From assembly GCF_026013565.1 (NCBI RefSeq), contig NZ_JAPDOB010000001.1:1390178-1454177 (forward strand): a DNA stretch of 64,000 nucleotides, written 5' to 3'. Positions 8,152 through 20,760 of the stretch are shown piece by piece. A model generated the notes under the pieces. That model made no database searches. It was not told the DNA's origin and saw nothing but the letters and a program-made list of their open reading frames with translations. How positions within the stretch are numbered: the first letter of the stretch is position 1; the number at the start of each line of letters is the position of its first letter. Made by a program: the position numbers and the translations under genes. Origin of the DNA: Sphingomonas arvum. GTDB lineage: Bacteria; Pseudomonadota; Alphaproteobacteria; Sphingomonadales; Sphingomonadaceae.

Positions 8152-9011
8152 GGCACCTGCTGACGCTGGCGGACCTGTCCGCGGCCGACCTGCGCGCGAT
8201 CCTGGACCTGAGCGCCGCCGCAGCCGAGCCGGTGCTGCGCGGGCAGGGAGTGGCGCTGTATTTCGAGAAGCCGAGCGCGCGGACCCGCAACTCGATGGAG
8301 CTGGCGGTGGTCCAGCTGGGCGGGCACCCGGTTTACCTGCAGCCACAGGAACTCGGGATCGGCACGCGCGAGACGGTGGAGGATGTGACCCGCACCCTCG
8401 CGTGCTTCCACTCCATCATCGCCGCGCGGGTGTTCGACCACGGGATGCTGGACGACATGGCGACGATCGGCGCGGCCCCGATAATGAATATGCTGTCCGG
8501 CACCGATCACCCGCTGCAGGCGCTGGCCGACCTGCTGACGATCCGCGAGCTGTGCGGGCGGGTGGAGGGGGTCAGGGTCGCCTATGTGGGTGACGGTGAC
8601 AACAATGTCGCGCGGTCGCTGGCGCACGCCTGCACGGCCCTGGGCGCGGAGCTAACGGTGGCCAGCCCGGCCGGCTATGGCCTGAGCGATGCGCCAGCCG
8701 GCGTGCACCAGACGGAGGATCCGCACGCGGCGGTCGAGGGCGCGGACATCGTCTACACCGACGTATGGGTGTCGATGGGCCAGGAGCGAGAGCGCGACGA
8801 GCGGCTGGCCGCGCTGTGCGACTATCAGGTCGACGAAGCGCTAATGGCGCGCGCACCTTCGGCCCACCTGCTCCACTGCCTGCCCGCGCATCGCGGCGAG
8901 GAAGTGTCGGCCGAAGTCATCGACGGGCCCCGCTCGGCCGTGTGGCGGCAGGCCGAGAACCGCATGCACAGCGCTCGCGGAGCGCTCCGCTGGATCTTGC
9001 AACAGGATTGA
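8148..9011 (+). CDS. argF: Ornithine carbamoyltransferase
   Basis: The 287-residue enzyme makes citrulline from ornithine and carbamoyl phosphate. The carbamoyl-phosphate loop is SARTRNS, followed by [10 protein letters not shown] and the ornithine-binding [10 protein letters not shown]. It is somewhat shorter than common 300-330 residue OTCs. It starts at GTG overlapping the argB stop. The RTRNS loop and absence of the knotted insert fit OTC rather than acetyl- or succinyl-ornithine carbamoyltransferase. The [11 protein letters not shown] and [16 protein letters not shown] segments resemble OTCs of some Actinobacteria, unlike the argG product next door. Confidence 0.92.
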   Translation: MRHLLTLADLSAADLRAILDLSAAAAEPVLRGQGVALYFEKPSARTRNSMELAVVQLGGHPVYLQPQELGIGTRETVEDVTRTLACFHSIIAARVFDHGMLDDMATIGAAPIMNMLSGTDHPLQALADLLTIRELCGRVEGVRVAYVGDGDNNVARSLAHACTALGAELTVASPAGYGLSDAPAGVHQTEDPHAAVEGADIVYTDVWVSMGQERERDERLAALCDYQVDEALMARAPSAHLLHCLPAHRGEEVSAEVIDGPRSAVWRQAENRMHSARGALRWILQQD

Positions 9012-9017
9012 ACAACC

Positions 9018-10241
9018 ATGGCTAAGCTCAAGGTCGTGCTCGCTTATTCGGGCGGGCTCGATACTTCCATTATCCTTAAGTGGCTGCAGACCGAGTATGA
9101 CGCGGAGGTGGTGACCTTTACCGCTGACCTGGGCCAAAGCGAGGAGGTCGAGCCGGCAAGGCGCAAGGCCGAGCTGCTGGGCGTCAAGCCGGAGAACATC
9201 TTCATCGAGGATCTGCGCGAGGAGTTCGTGCGCGACTTCGTGTTTCCAATGTTTCGGGCAAACACGGTATACGAGGGCCAGTATCTGCTCGGCACGTCGA
9301 TCGCCCGGCCGCTGATCGCCAAGCGGCAGATCGAAATCGCCCGGGAGGTCGGCGCGGACGCGGTCTGCCACGGTGCCACCGGAAAGGGCAATGACCAGGT
9401 GCGCTTCGAACTCGGCTATTATGCGCTGGAGCCGGACATCCGCGTGATCGCGCCGTGGCGCGAATGGCAGTTCGCGAGCCGCGAGCAGCTGCTGGACTTT
9501 GCCGAGCAGAACCAGATCCCGATCGCCAAGGACAAGCGCGGCGATGCGCCTTTCTCGATCGACGCCAACCTGCTGCACTCGTCGAGCGAGGGAAAGGTGC
9601 TGGAGGATCCCAGCATAAAGGCTCCCGAATATGTTCACCAGCGCACGGTCAGCCCTGAAGATGCCCCGGACGTCACGACTGAGATCAGCATTGATTTCGA
9701 GCGCGGCGATCCCGTCGCCATCAACGGCCGGCGGCTCTCGCCGGCGGAGCTGCTGACCCGCCTCAACGAGCTTGGCCGGGAGAACGGCATCGGCCGGCTG
9801 GACCTGGTCGAGAACCGCTTCGTCGGCATGAAGTCGCGCGGCGTGTACGAGACTCCGGGTGGGACCATCCTGCTGGTTGCGCACCGCGCAATTGAGAGCA
9901 TCACGCTCGACGGCGGGGCCATGCACCTCAAGGACGCGCTGATGCCGCGCTACGCCAGCCTGATCTACAACGGCTTCTGGTATTCGCCAGAGCGCGAGAT
10001 GCTGCAGGCGCTGATCGACAAGAGCCAGGAGCATGTCGCCGGGCGAGTCCACATGACACTCTACAAGGGCAACGTTACAGTGGTCGGCCGGACCAGCGAC
10101 CACTCGCTCTACGACGAGGACCTTGTCACGTTCGAGGAGGGCAGCGGCAGCTACGACCAGCGCGACGCCGCGGGCTTTATCAAGCTCAACGCGCTCCGGT
10201 TGCGGATCGCGGCGCAGCGGGCGAAGAAGCTAGCCCAGTAG
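9018..10241 (+). CDS. argG: Argininosuccinate synthase
   Basis: The 407-residue enzyme joins citrulline and aspartate using ATP. The N-terminal PP-loop is [15 protein letters not shown], with [13 protein letters not shown] and [14 protein letters not shown] further on. It lies 6 bp after argF. Unlike the upstream block, its sequence reads as the ordinary proteobacterial/alphaproteobacterial type. The last 12 bp overlap the convergent argH. Confidence 0.95.
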   Translation: MAKLKVVLAYSGGLDTSIILKWLQTEYDAEVVTFTADLGQSEEVEPARRKAELLGVKPENIFIEDLREEFVRDFVFPMFRANTVYEGQYLLGTSIARPLIAKRQIEIAREVGADAVCHGATGKGNDQVRFELGYYALEPDIRVIAPWREWQFASREQLLDFAEQNQIPIAKDKRGDAPFSIDANLLHSSSEGKVLEDPSIKAPEYVHQRTVSPEDAPDVTTEISIDFERGDPVAINGRRLSPAELLTRLNELGRENGIGRLDLVENRFVGMKSRGVYETPGGTILLVAHRAIESITLDGGAMHLKDALMPRYASLIYNGFWYSPEREMLQALIDKSQEHVAGRVHMTLYKGNVTVVGRTSDHSLYDEDLVTFEEGSGSYDQRDAAGFIKLNALRLRIAAQRAKKLAQ

Positions 10242-11618
10242 CGCCTGCCACCGCGCCACCTGCTCCCGCACCCGCTCCGGCGCCGTTCCGCCGTAGCTGG
10301 TGCGGGACGCGACGGAAGCTTCGACCGTGAGCACACCGTAGACCCGCTGGTCGATGCGCGGGTCGATGTTGCGAAGCACGTCGAGTGGTAGATCCCAGAG
10401 GTCGCAGCCGCGGTCCTCCGCCGCCCTGACCGCGCGGCCGGTTATGTGGTGCGCCTCTCGGAACGGCACACCGGCCTCCCGCACCAGCCAGTCGGCGAGA
10501 TCGGTCGCGGTGGAGAAGCCGTTCACCGCCGCAGCCCGCATCCGGTCGGTTCGAAAACGGGTTGTCTCAACCATGCCGGTCATTGCGGCGAGGCTGAGCA
10601 TCAGCAGGTCGTGCACTTCGAACACGGGCGCCTTGTCGTCCTGCATGTCCTTGGAATAGGCGAGCGGCAGCCCTTTCATTGTGACCATGAGGCCGGTCAG
10701 CAGCCCAAGAATGCGACCGGAGTGGCCGCGCACCAGCTCGGCGCCGTCAGGATTGCGCTTCTGCGGCATGATCGAGCTGCCGGTCGACCATTGATCGGAC
10801 AGCGATACAAAGCCGAATGGCGGGCTCGCCCAGACGATCAGTTCCTCGGCGAGCCGGGACAGGTGCAGGCTGCACTGGGCGGCGGCAGACAGGTAGTCGA
10901 GCGCGAAGTCGCGATCCGAGACGCTGTCGAGGCTATTGGCGGTCGGACCGGCAAACCCCAGCGCACTGGCGGTCGCATGGCGGTCGACCGGGAAGCCGGT
11001 CCCGGCCAGCGCAGCCGCGCCGAGCGGGCATTCATCCATTCGGCGCAGGGCGTCGGATAGGCGCGAGCGGTCGCGGCCGAGCATCTCCACATAGGCCAGC
11101 AGGTGGTGGCCAAGGGTGACCGGTTGCGCGACCTGGAGGTGCGTGAAGCCGGGCATGATGGCGTCGGCATGCTCGCCGGCGCGGCCTACGAGGGTATGCT
11201 GGAGCGCCGCGGCCGCGGCTTCCGCCTCGGCGCAGGCGCGGCGGACCCACAGCTTGAAGTCTGTGGCGACCTGATCGTTGCGCGAGCGCGCGGTGTGGAG
11301 CCGGCCGGCCGCCGGACCGACGAGCTCGGCAAGGCGGCTCTCCACCGTCATGTGGATGTCCTCGAGCTCCAACCGCTCCGGAACCCCGTCTCGCTCGAAC
11401 TCAGCAGCGATGCTGTCGAGTCCATCGAGGATGGCCGCAGCGTCCTCGTTCGAGAGAATGGCGCGATCGCGGAGCATGGCTGCATGAGCCTTCGAGCCGG
11501 CGATGTCCTCTCGCCACAGCCGCTTGTCGACCGGGATCGAAGCGTTGATCTGCTGCATCACGGCGGACGGGCCGCCGGCGAAGCGGCCGCCCCACATGCT
11601 GTTGCTGTCATGGCTCAT
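10230..11618 (-). CDS. argH: Argininosuccinate lyase
   Basis: The 462-residue lyase splits argininosuccinate to arginine and fumarate, the last step of the pathway. The fumarase-superfamily signature is [16 protein letters not shown], and [13 protein letters not shown] carries the second conserved region. The start is the ATG at 11618, beginning [13 protein letters not shown]; upstream residues in the same frame do not look like ArgH. It is convergent with argG and lies 34 bp after a histidine kinase gene in the same direction, so it may be transcribed with the kinase instead of the arg operon. Confidence 0.95.
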   Translation of the reverse strand: MSHDSNSMWGGRFAGGPSAVMQQINASIPVDKRLWREDIAGSKAHAAMLRDRAILSNEDAAAILDGLDSIAAEFERDGVPERLELEDIHMTVESRLAELVGPAAGRLHTARSRNDQVATDFKLWVRRACAEAEAAAAALQHTLVGRAGEHADAIMPGFTHLQVAQPVTLGHHLLAYVEMLGRDRSRLSDALRRMDECPLGAAALAGTGFPVDRHATASALGFAGPTANSLDSVSDRDFALDYLSAAAQCSLHLSRLAEELIVWASPPFGFVSLSDQWSTGSSIMPQKRNPDGAELVRGHSGRILGLLTGLMVTMKGLPLAYSKDMQDDKAPVFEVHDLLMLSLAAMTGMVETTRFRTDRMRAAAVNGFSTATDLADWLVREAGVPFREAHHITGRAVRAAEDRGCDLWDLPLDVLRNIDPRIDQRVYGVLTVEASVASRTSYGGTAPERVREQVARWQALLG

Positions 11619-11652
11619 GCCGACCGCCCCTGCCACCCGCCCGGCGCTGACG

Positions 11653-13008
11653 TCAAACGGCGGGCAGGCAGAGAATGAAGCGCTCCGGTGCGACGTCGAG
11701 GGTACCGCCAACCGTATGAGCCAGCCCGCGGACCAGGCGCAGGGCGAAGCCGAGCGCATCGGGGGAGTCCGGCCGCAGCAATTGTTCTTCGCTCAAGCCA
11801 AGCGTGCCGGTTGGGCGGTCCAGCGCCAGGCACGTCTGTCCATCGATCATGTCGACCACCAATTTCAGGCGCTGGTCCGGCGCCGCGCCGGCAATCGCCT
11901 CGACGAAACGGTTTAACAGGCGCTGTGCAAGGCCCGCTTCCAAGCCGCAACGGGCGCCCGGATCACGCAACATGATGTCGACCCGATCTTCCAGGCCGGC
12001 GGCAAGCGACGCGATCCGTGTTCCCTCGCCCGCCGCAAGGCGACCGGACCGCAGCTTGGCGGCAAGGTCGAGATCTTCTGCGGCGGCGAGCAGTAGCCGC
12101 GCCTGGCGGACGATTTCACTTGCCCGGTCGCGGTAGGCGCGGTGAGCCGGTCCCAGGAACTGGCCCTCGATGATCTCGCCGAAGCCGATGATTGCGGTAA
12201 GTGGGGTGCGCAACTCGTGGATGAGCTCCCGAAGTGAGTCATGATCCACAGGGAACAAGACGCCGGATGGCTGCGATGGCAACGGCGGAGCGCTTGCCCT
12301 TTCCCGCACGGCGACTCCGCTATAGCCCGCAAAGCGCCCACTTCCCGGGAGGAAGCGCGGCTGCCCGCTCCACCGCCAACTGCCCGCCAACTCGCCTTCG
12401 CCGGCCAATACGAGCGGTTCGTCGGCGAACGGCTGCATCGCCTCGAATCGGCGTGGCAGTTCGGTGCGGATCGAACGTCCGATCGCCGCGCCCCGTGGAA
12501 TGCCCTCGACCCAGTCGATCTCGCCGGTCGGCCCGCATTCCCAGCGGAAGAGCGGATGGTCAGGTGCTGGCGCCTGAGGGAGCGGCGCAGTGGAACGCTG
12601 AGGCAATCGTGCCGGCGACGCTGCTTCAGCTTGTGGCCTCAATGTGTCGAGCAATTCGCGCACGGACGGGGACGCTGCCGCGCGCACCTCCGCCCACTCA
12701 CGATCCCCAAGCGTGGCTGACCCGAGCAGAGGGGCCGCCACGTCAGCCAGGTCGGCCGCGAAAAGTACGATTAGCCTGGCCGGAACAGCCGGCCCGGCAA
12801 TCGCGCGTGCGGCGGCCGACCGGACCGTAGTCGGGACTTCCGGCCCGAGTTCGGCGATCCGAGTTAGCGCCCGGCCGAGCAGGGCGGGATCACTACTGCC
12901 ACCGCCCCGCGCGACCAGTTCGACCAGTTGGCGCCATTGAACCGCCCGGTCGCGCGGAGCCTCGGCCGAGAGGCCGAGCACCGTCGATAAGCGGTCGTCG
13001 AATCGCAA
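11653..13008 (-). CDS. PAS-type sensor histidine kinase with degenerate ATPase domain
   Basis: A 451-residue soluble protein without clear membrane segments. Residues 1-125 are helical and alanine-rich; about 150-237 look PAS-like (ending in [14 protein letters not shown]); a HisKA H-box [14 protein letters not shown] follows with H264. The C-terminal region occupies the place of HATPase_c but lacks recognisable N and glycine-rich boxes ([13 protein letters not shown]), so kinase activity is doubtful. It may act as a phosphotransfer or scaffold protein. No response regulator gene is adjacent. It runs into argH after 34 bp. Confidence 0.75.
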   Translation of the reverse strand: MRFDDRLSTVLGLSAEAPRDRAVQWRQLVELVARGGGSSDPALLGRALTRIAELGPEVPTTVRSAAARAIAGPAVPARLIVLFAADLADVAAPLLGSATLGDREWAEVRAAASPSVRELLDTLRPQAEAASPARLPQRSTAPLPQAPAPDHPLFRWECGPTGEIDWVEGIPRGAAIGRSIRTELPRRFEAMQPFADEPLVLAGEGELAGSWRWSGQPRFLPGSGRFAGYSGVAVRERASAPPLPSQPSGVLFPVDHDSLRELIHELRTPLTAIIGFGEIIEGQFLGPAHRAYRDRASEIVRQARLLLAAAEDLDLAAKLRSGRLAAGEGTRIASLAAGLEDRVDIMLRDPGARCGLEAGLAQRLLNRFVEAIAGAAPDQRLKLVVDMIDGQTCLALDRPTGTLGLSEEQLLRPDSPDALGFALRLVRGLAHTVGGTLDVAPERFILCLPAV

Positions 13009-13110
13009 TGCCTGCCCTCACGCGCGAAAAGCTGCTTCGAGCATGGCTCTAGCGGCAGCGTTAACTCCGCAGATAGGGCAAGTCGATTAACTATCCTGAA
13101 ACGAGACAGC

Positions 13111-13142
13111 GAAAACAAGAGGCGGCTCCGATCGGAACCGCC
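13111..13142 (-). terminator. Rho-independent terminator after the TPR protein gene
   Basis: On the minus strand a GC-rich hairpin (arms GGCGG/CCGCC extended by a TCCGATCGGA palindrome, 13121-13142, one mismatch) is followed by TCTTGTTTTC. It sits 28 bp beyond the stop codon of the TPR protein gene and has the right polarity. Confidence 0.8.
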
Positions 13143-13169
13143 CCTCTCGGCCGCGGGTTGAGTGCGCCC

Positions 13170-14393
13170 TTACGAGCGGCTTGCGACCCACGCCTGCCAG
13201 AGCTGCGCCACCTGCTGCTGCTTGCCGCCGGCGGCACCGAGCGCCGCCGTCGCGCCAGCCTTGTCGCCCCCCCGCGCCAGTGCGATGCCGAGCCGCAGGT
13301 TGGTGAGGTCGGCATCGGCGCCCGACTTCGTCAGCGCGACCCGATAGAGCGCCGCTGCCTTGGCATACTGGCCGTAGCCGAGGAACACATCACCGGCGAC
13401 CAGCGCCTGGCGCGCGGTTGTGGCGGCGAGGCCGTTCCGCTCGGTCGTCGCCAGCGATGCCTGGTCAGCCGCGGCCTTGCTGCTGGCCGAAGTGTAGACG
13501 TCGCGGAAGACCGGCCGTGACTTGTCGATGGCGCCGGCGGCGAAGCCCTCGTCCAGCACCGCCTTGGCCTCGCCCGGGAAGCCCTTGATCAGGGCCGAGT
13601 TGGAGTAGCGATAAAAATCGCTCTCACCCTTGAGCGCGCCGGCGGCCCGCTGCAGCCGGAACAAGTCGATCTGGTCGGAGTCGCTCATGCCCGACGTGTC
13701 GCCGACAATGCGGGCTGCGTCGCGGATGTTGTCTGGGGTCGGATTGGTGCGCACCAACTCGCCGAGCAGCGGCATCAGGGTGGGCAGCTTGTGCTTGTAG
13801 GCGAGCGCGACGGTGCGGCGGCGCCACTCGGGGGGGACCGGCTGGCCGGCGGCGGTGCGGGCGGCCATCGCCTTTTGGAAGGAATCGACGGCCTGGGCGC
13901 CGTTGCCCTGGTTCGCGTAGACTTCGCCCAGCAGCACCAGCGCGTCGGCGTCGTTCGGGGCGGCAGCGAGCAGCGCCTGCAGTTCGGTCTGAGCGCCGAC
14001 ATAATCCTTGGCGCGGAACTTGATGCGGGCCTGGTTGTCGCGGAGAATCCGGATCTGGTCCGCGCTGGCCATGCCGGAGTTCAGGATCAGCGCGCTGGCC
14101 TGCGCGGTCTGAGCATCGTCCTTGGCGGCGATCGCGGCCTTGAGCCACAGCTGTCCCAGCATGTAGCGGTCTTCCTTGGTAGTCGCGACCGCTTGGGCCG
14201 CGGCGACGGCGCCCGGAATTTTGGCGGTGTCGTTGGCGTTCACCGCAATCTGCAGCGCCTGGAGCGCGCCTTGCGCCTGCTTGGACACCTTGATGTTCGC
14301 GGGCGGCTGGCTTTGCGCGGCCGCCGCCGGCGCGGCGGTGGCCGCAGTTCCCAGCGCCAGTACGGCCGCCAGCGTCCCACCCGTGAACCTCAT
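13170..14393 (-). CDS. Periplasmic TPR-repeat protein, unknown function
   Basis: A 407-residue protein with a Sec signal peptide (MRFTGGTLAAVLALGTAATA, cleavage after an APAAAA stretch). The rest is alanine-rich helix pairs typical of tetratricopeptide repeats, clearest in AQTELQALLAAAPNDADALVLLGEVYANQG and again near the C-terminus (YAKAAALYRVAL). It probably serves as a periplasmic protein-interaction scaffold. The start at 14393 is supported by AGGAG six bases upstream. It is monocistronic, with its own terminator, and divergent from yaaA. No partner can be named. Confidence 0.8.
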   Translation of the reverse strand: MRFTGGTLAAVLALGTAATAAPAAAAQSQPPANIKVSKQAQGALQALQIAVNANDTAKIPGAVAAAQAVATTKEDRYMLGQLWLKAAIAAKDDAQTAQASALILNSGMASADQIRILRDNQARIKFRAKDYVGAQTELQALLAAAPNDADALVLLGEVYANQGNGAQAVDSFQKAMAARTAAGQPVPPEWRRRTVALAYKHKLPTLMPLLGELVRTNPTPDNIRDAARIVGDTSGMSDSDQIDLFRLQRAAGALKGESDFYRYSNSALIKGFPGEAKAVLDEGFAAGAIDKSRPVFRDVYTSASSKAAADQASLATTERNGLAATTARQALVAGDVFLGYGQYAKAAALYRVALTKSGADADLTNLRLGIALARGGDKAGATAALGAAGGKQQQVAQLWQAWVASRS

Positions 14394-14587
14394 GCCATTC
14401 TCCTGTCTCGCCCCGCTCCGGTAAGGAGCATTGAGCCGCCGCAAAGGACGGGCAGCGGGCCCTTAGACCCGTTCCACCCGGTTCGCCAGCGCCCCTGCCG
14501 CCGGGTGCATGAACCGCTTTTGAACTGTTGCGGTCGGCATTGGCCCCGCTTTGACGAGGGTCGCCGCGCGTTGCTAACGCGCCCCGC

Positions 14588-15343
14588 GTGATCATCCTGC
14601 TGTCCCCCGCCAAAACCCTCGACCTTGCGACGCCCTGTAGCGACGAGCCGACGCGGCCGCGGTTCGAGAAGGAGGCCGCCCGGCTGGCGCGGGCGGCAGC
14701 TAAGCTCAAGGCTGAAGATTTGGCCGGGCTGATGCACATCAGCGACAAGCTGGCGGAGCTGAACGTCGGGCGCTTTCGCGGCTTCGCCAAAGCCGGCGAG
14801 CGGCCGGCAATCCGGATGTTCGCGGGTGACGTTTATCGCGGTTTCGACGCGGCGAGCGCCGACGACGATACGATCGCGTTCGCGCAGGAGCACCTGCGCA
14901 TCCTGTCGGGACTGTACGGGGTGGTTCGGCCGCTCGATGCCGTCCGGCCCTACCGGTTGGAGATGGGCACGGCCTGGTCCCCGGCGGGGGGCAAGCTGAC
15001 GGACTTCTGGGGCAGGAAGGTCGCGAGGGCGGTGCTGGAAGATGTGAAGGGGGACGGGTCCGCGACGCTGCTAAACCTCGCCAGCAACGAATATTACGCG
15101 GCCGTCGGTCCGCACCTGCCCAAGCGCGGCGTGCGATTGATCGCGCCCGACTTTCGAGTGGCGACCGCCAAGGGGCTGCAGTTCCAGAGCTTCACGGCCA
15201 AGGTGGCTCGCGGCGCCATGGCGCGCTGGGTGTGCGAGGAGCGGGTCGACGATCCGGCCGCGCTCACCGGCTTCGACCGGGACGGCTGGTCGTACCACTC
15301 GGACGGCAGCACGGCGGACAAGCCGCTGTTCGTGCGCGATTGA
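14588..15343 (+). CDS. yaaA: Peroxide stress protein YaaA (DUF328)
   Basis: A 251-residue protein of the YaaA/UPF0246 family. The signature LLSPAKTLD is at the N-terminus and the C-terminal half has NLASNEYYAAV and GVRLIAPDFRV. In E. coli YaaA lowers free iron during peroxide stress and protects DNA. It starts at GTG. A possible promoter, TTGACG-N16-GCTAAC (14551-14578), would give a very short or absent leader. Confidence 0.9.
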   Translation: MIILLSPAKTLDLATPCSDEPTRPRFEKEAARLARAAAKLKAEDLAGLMHISDKLAELNVGRFRGFAKAGERPAIRMFAGDVYRGFDAASADDDTIAFAQEHLRILSGLYGVVRPLDAVRPYRLEMGTAWSPAGGKLTDFWGRKVARAVLEDVKGDGSATLLNLASNEYYAAVGPHLPKRGVRLIAPDFRVATAKGLQFQSFTAKVARGAMARWVCEERVDDPAALTGFDRDGWSYHSDGSTADKPLFVRD

Positions 15344-15356
15344 GCGATAAGCGCTC

Positions 15357-15374
15357 GCCCGCGCACGCGCGGGC
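15357..15374 (+). other. GC hairpin between yaaA and gyrA
   Basis: GCCCGCG and CGCGGGC form a perfect 7-bp stem with loop CACG, 13 bp after the yaaA stop. No T-run follows on either strand, so it is not a convincing intrinsic terminator. It may act in Rho-dependent termination or mRNA 3' protection. Confidence 0.35.
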
Positions 15375-15435
15375 TGCTAGTCGGTTCCCAGCGGGTCCCC
15401 GCGCGTAACGAACAGCAGAAGAGCGAACTCGAACC

Positions 15436-18216
<2,781 letters not shown>

Positions 18217-18218
18217 GA

Positions 18219-18239
18219 AACGAGCAACCGGGTCTCGTT
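18219..18239 (+). other. Hairpin after gyrA
   Basis: AACGAG (18219-18224) and CTCGTT (18234-18239) can pair just beyond the gyrA stop. The stem is short, and the plus strand continues with GGGGGCGTTAG, not a T-run, so a terminator role is uncertain. Confidence 0.3.
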
Positions 18240-18275
18240 GGGGGCGTTAGTTGAGCGACACGCAAGGAGACCCGA

Positions 18276-18755
18276 ATGCCCATTCCCAACAACGCGCTGG
18301 TGCTCGTCGTCGACGGCCGCAAGATGCTGTTCTTCCGTAACCAGGGCGACGAGAACCAGATCGATCTGCGGACGGAAGCGCATGACGAGCGCGACGATGC
18401 GCATTTCGACCGAGAGCTGAAGCGTGATGCGCCCGGTACGGCGGCAGCGGGCGGATCAGGTGGCGATGCCCATCGCCCCGCGATGGAAGAGACCGATTTC
18501 AAGCAGCAGGACGAGGACAATTGGGTCAAAGAGGCGGCCGAAGAGCTGCGCAAACGCGCCCTGCGGAACGACTTCGATCACCTATGCATCGTCGCCCCGC
18601 CCAAGGCGCTCGGGGTACTCCGCAAGGCGCTCCACAAGGAAGTTGAGAAACGGGTGGTCTGTTCCATCAACAAGGAGATGAGCGGCCGGCCCATCCCCGA
18701 CATCGAAGCGCTGATCGAAAGCGAGACGAAGGCCGACGCACCGGCCGACGTCTGA
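18276..18755 (+). CDS. Host-attachment-type protein (baeRF family)
   Basis: A 159-residue protein resembling the family annotated as 'protein required for attachment to host cells', a relative of bacterial/archaeal release-factor-like domains. It opens with a beta-strand (NNALVLVVDGRKMLFFRN), has an acidic linker near residues 40-80, and a C-terminal segment DHLCIVAPPKALGVLRKAL followed by VVCSINKEMSG. The family name comes from Agrobacterium plant attachment; the biochemical role is not established. AAGGAG lies just upstream of the ATG. It converges on the cyclase gene with a 1-bp gap. Confidence 0.8.
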   Translation: MPIPNNALVLVVDGRKMLFFRNQGDENQIDLRTEAHDERDDAHFDRELKRDAPGTAAAGGSGGDAHRPAMEETDFKQQDEDNWVKEAAEELRKRALRNDFDHLCIVAPPKALGVLRKALHKEVEKRVVCSINKEMSGRPIPDIEALIESETKADAPADV

Positions 18756-18756
18756 G

Positions 18757-19812
18757 CTATTCCGTCCGCCAGCGCGCGCAGGTCTCGATCAGGCTGCTGA
18801 TATCGCTGCGTCGCCGCTGCCGGCCCGTCTCGTGCACGGTGGGGTTGAACGCCACCACGCAGTTGCGACCCTGCTCCTTGGCGGCATAGAGCGCCCGATC
18901 GGCTCGCATCTGCCAGTCGTCGAAGTCGGATCCGCGTTCGAGCATGGCGATGCCAAAGCTGGCCGTGACCGAGCCGCAGAGCGGATGTACCGCATTTTCC
19001 AGGGCCTTGCGAACACGCTCGGCGCACGCCACGGCCTGGCGCAGGTTGCAGCCGGTTAGCAGGATGCCAAACTCCTCACCGCCGAGGCGGCCGAAGCGAT
19101 CGTCGGGCCGCAGCAAGCGCACGCACAGGCTACCGACATCCTGCAGGACGTCGTTGCCGCAGCCATGGCCGAAGCGGTCGTTGACCGACTTGAACCGGTC
19201 GAGGTCGAAGCTGATCAGGGCGGCCGGCCGTTGCGCGCTGACGAAGCCGCAGAAAGCGCGGCGGGCCGCTTCCACGAACCCGCGTCGGCTGAGGGCGCCG
19301 GTGAGCGAGTCGGTCATAGCGAGTGTGCGCAACTCCATCTGCTCGACGATCAGCCCCGCGAAGCGCGCCAGCACGTCAAGATCGTGGTCGGTGAAGGTCC
19401 GGGCCTGCCGATCGATCACGCACAGGGCACCGACATTGTAGCCGTCCGGAGTCGTCAGCGGAACGCCGGCATAGCTGCGGATGCCGGGACCGCCCGTGAC
19501 CAGCGGATTGGCAGCGAAGCGCGGGTCGGCGGCGGCGTCCTCAACCACCAGCAGGGTACGCGAACGTATGGTGTGATCGCAGAAGGCCATGTTCCGCGGG
19601 GTCTCGGCAGCGTCCACACCTTGGCGCGACTTGAACCACTGACGGCCCTCGTCGATCAGCGAGACGGCGCACATCGGCACATTCAGCAGGTCGCGGACGA
19701 GCGCGGTGATGATGTCGAAACTGCGTTCTGGCGCGCTGTCCAGGATGTTGTAGCGCTGTAGCGCCCGAAGCCTGCCCGCCTCGTCGTGCAACTGCGGATC
19801 ATAAGCGGTCAC
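18757..19812 (-). CDS. GAF-GGDEF diguanylate cyclase
   Basis: A 351-residue soluble protein. A GAF sensor domain (about 25-165, with ILDSAPERSFD, MCAVSLIDEGRQWFKS and YAGVPLTTPDG) precedes a GGDEF domain (about 170-325). The active site is intact (RLGGEEFGILL), and an RxxD inhibitory I-site (RPDD) lies five residues upstream, so it should make c-di-GMP under product feedback. The start is GTG at 19812 with GGAAG upstream. The GAF ligand is unknown. Confidence 0.9.
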   Translation of the reverse strand: MTAYDPQLHDEAGRLRALQRYNILDSAPERSFDIITALVRDLLNVPMCAVSLIDEGRQWFKSRQGVDAAETPRNMAFCDHTIRSRTLLVVEDAAADPRFAANPLVTGGPGIRSYAGVPLTTPDGYNVGALCVIDRQARTFTDHDLDVLARFAGLIVEQMELRTLAMTDSLTGALSRRGFVEAARRAFCGFVSAQRPAALISFDLDRFKSVNDRFGHGCGNDVLQDVGSLCVRLLRPDDRFGRLGGEEFGILLTGCNLRQAVACAERVRKALENAVHPLCGSVTASFGIAMLERGSDFDDWQMRADRALYAAKEQGRNCVVAFNPTVHETGRQRRRSDISSLIETCARWRTE

Positions 19813-19909
19813 CGGCTTCTTCCTTCCCCTTCCCGAGCTTGCGGAAGATTGGTCCGTGGGGCCTTTGGTACGCCTTAAGCTTCGATCCGAAATGGACGAA
19901 GCAGCCGGC

Positions 19910-20347
19910 TCAGGCGAAGAGGTCGGTCACTGCCGCGTCCGGCGCCTCCCAGCGGAGCCATAGCGAACGATGGCAGCCAGCCGGCTCGCGCTCGAAGCAG
20001 AGCAGAGCGGTGGGCGACTCTCCTGCCAGCTGGCGCAGCTGCGCAGTGGCAGCAATCGCTTCGGGCAGCTCGAGTTGAGAGCGGTAGATGCGCTCCAGGT
20101 CGGCCTGCCGCCCCTTGCGCGCGGCCTCCCGACCGTCGGCGGGCGTGCCGAGCGCCCGAAGGTGGACGTAGGAGATCCCGGCTTCCTCCAGCGCGCCGCG
20201 CAAGGCCGACTTGGAAAAGCCGGGTCGGCGCGAGAGCGGGAGGGCCCGGATGTCGACCAGCTGACGGACGCCGGCGGAGCGCAGCGCCTCCAGGAAGTCA
20301 GGAACGGTGGTGCCTTCGTAGCCGATCGTGAAGAAGTGCAGCGGCAA
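19910..20347 (-). CDS. DUF488 domain protein
   Basis: A 145-residue DUF488 protein: the opening FFTIGYEGTTVPDFLEAL, then LVDIRALPLSRRPGFSK and the C-terminal ALLCFEREPAGCHRSL are typical. The function is unknown; the conserved Cys/His residues suggest metal binding or catalysis. It starts with TTG immediately after the apaG stop, making it the last gene of the uvrC-recO-apaG operon. Confidence 0.85.
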   Translation of the reverse strand: MPLHFFTIGYEGTTVPDFLEALRSAGVRQLVDIRALPLSRRPGFSKSALRGALEEAGISYVHLRALGTPADGREAARKGRQADLERIYRSQLELPEAIAATAQLRQLAGESPTALLCFEREPAGCHRSLWLRWEAPDAAVTDLFA

Positions 20348-20752
20348 TCAGGCCGGACCGGTCAGCGGGAACTTGGGAATGGCGACGTCAAACGCCTGCC
20401 CGTCCTCGTCGACCAGGCGGTAGCTGCCCTCCATGGAGCCAATCGCGGTCGAGAGCGGGCAACCGGACACATAGTCGAAGCTCGCTCCTGGTGCGATTAG
20501 CGGCATCTCGCCAACGACCCCCTCCCCGCGCACTTCGTGCAGGGCGCCGCGGCCGTCGACGATGCGCCAGTAGCGAGACAGCAGCTGCACGCTCCTGGAA
20601 CCGCCATTCTCCAGGCGGATATGGTAGGACCAGAACCAGCGCCCGGTAGCGGGGGCGGACTGTTCGGCGAGGTACGAGACCGCCACCCGGACGGTGACGT
20701 CGTTGGTGGTCGCCTCGTACGGGAACAGGATTGCGAGTGCGTCCAGGGCCAT
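20348..20752 (-). CDS. apaG: ApaG family protein
   Basis: The 134-residue ApaG/DUF525 beta-sandwich protein carries YHIRLENGGSRSVQLLSRYW and the signature GEMPLIAPGASFDYVSGCPL. ApaG has been linked to Co2+/Mg2+ resistance in enterics and shares its fold with an F-box protein domain; the bacterial role is unclear. It lies 8 bp after recO and directly before the DUF488 gene. Confidence 0.92.
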   Translation of the reverse strand: MALDALAILFPYEATTNDVTVRVAVSYLAEQSAPATGRWFWSYHIRLENGGSRSVQLLSRYWRIVDGRGALHEVRGEGVVGEMPLIAPGASFDYVSGCPLSTAIGSMEGSYRLVDEDGQAFDVAIPKFPLTGPA

Positions 20753-20760
20753 GGAGTGAC

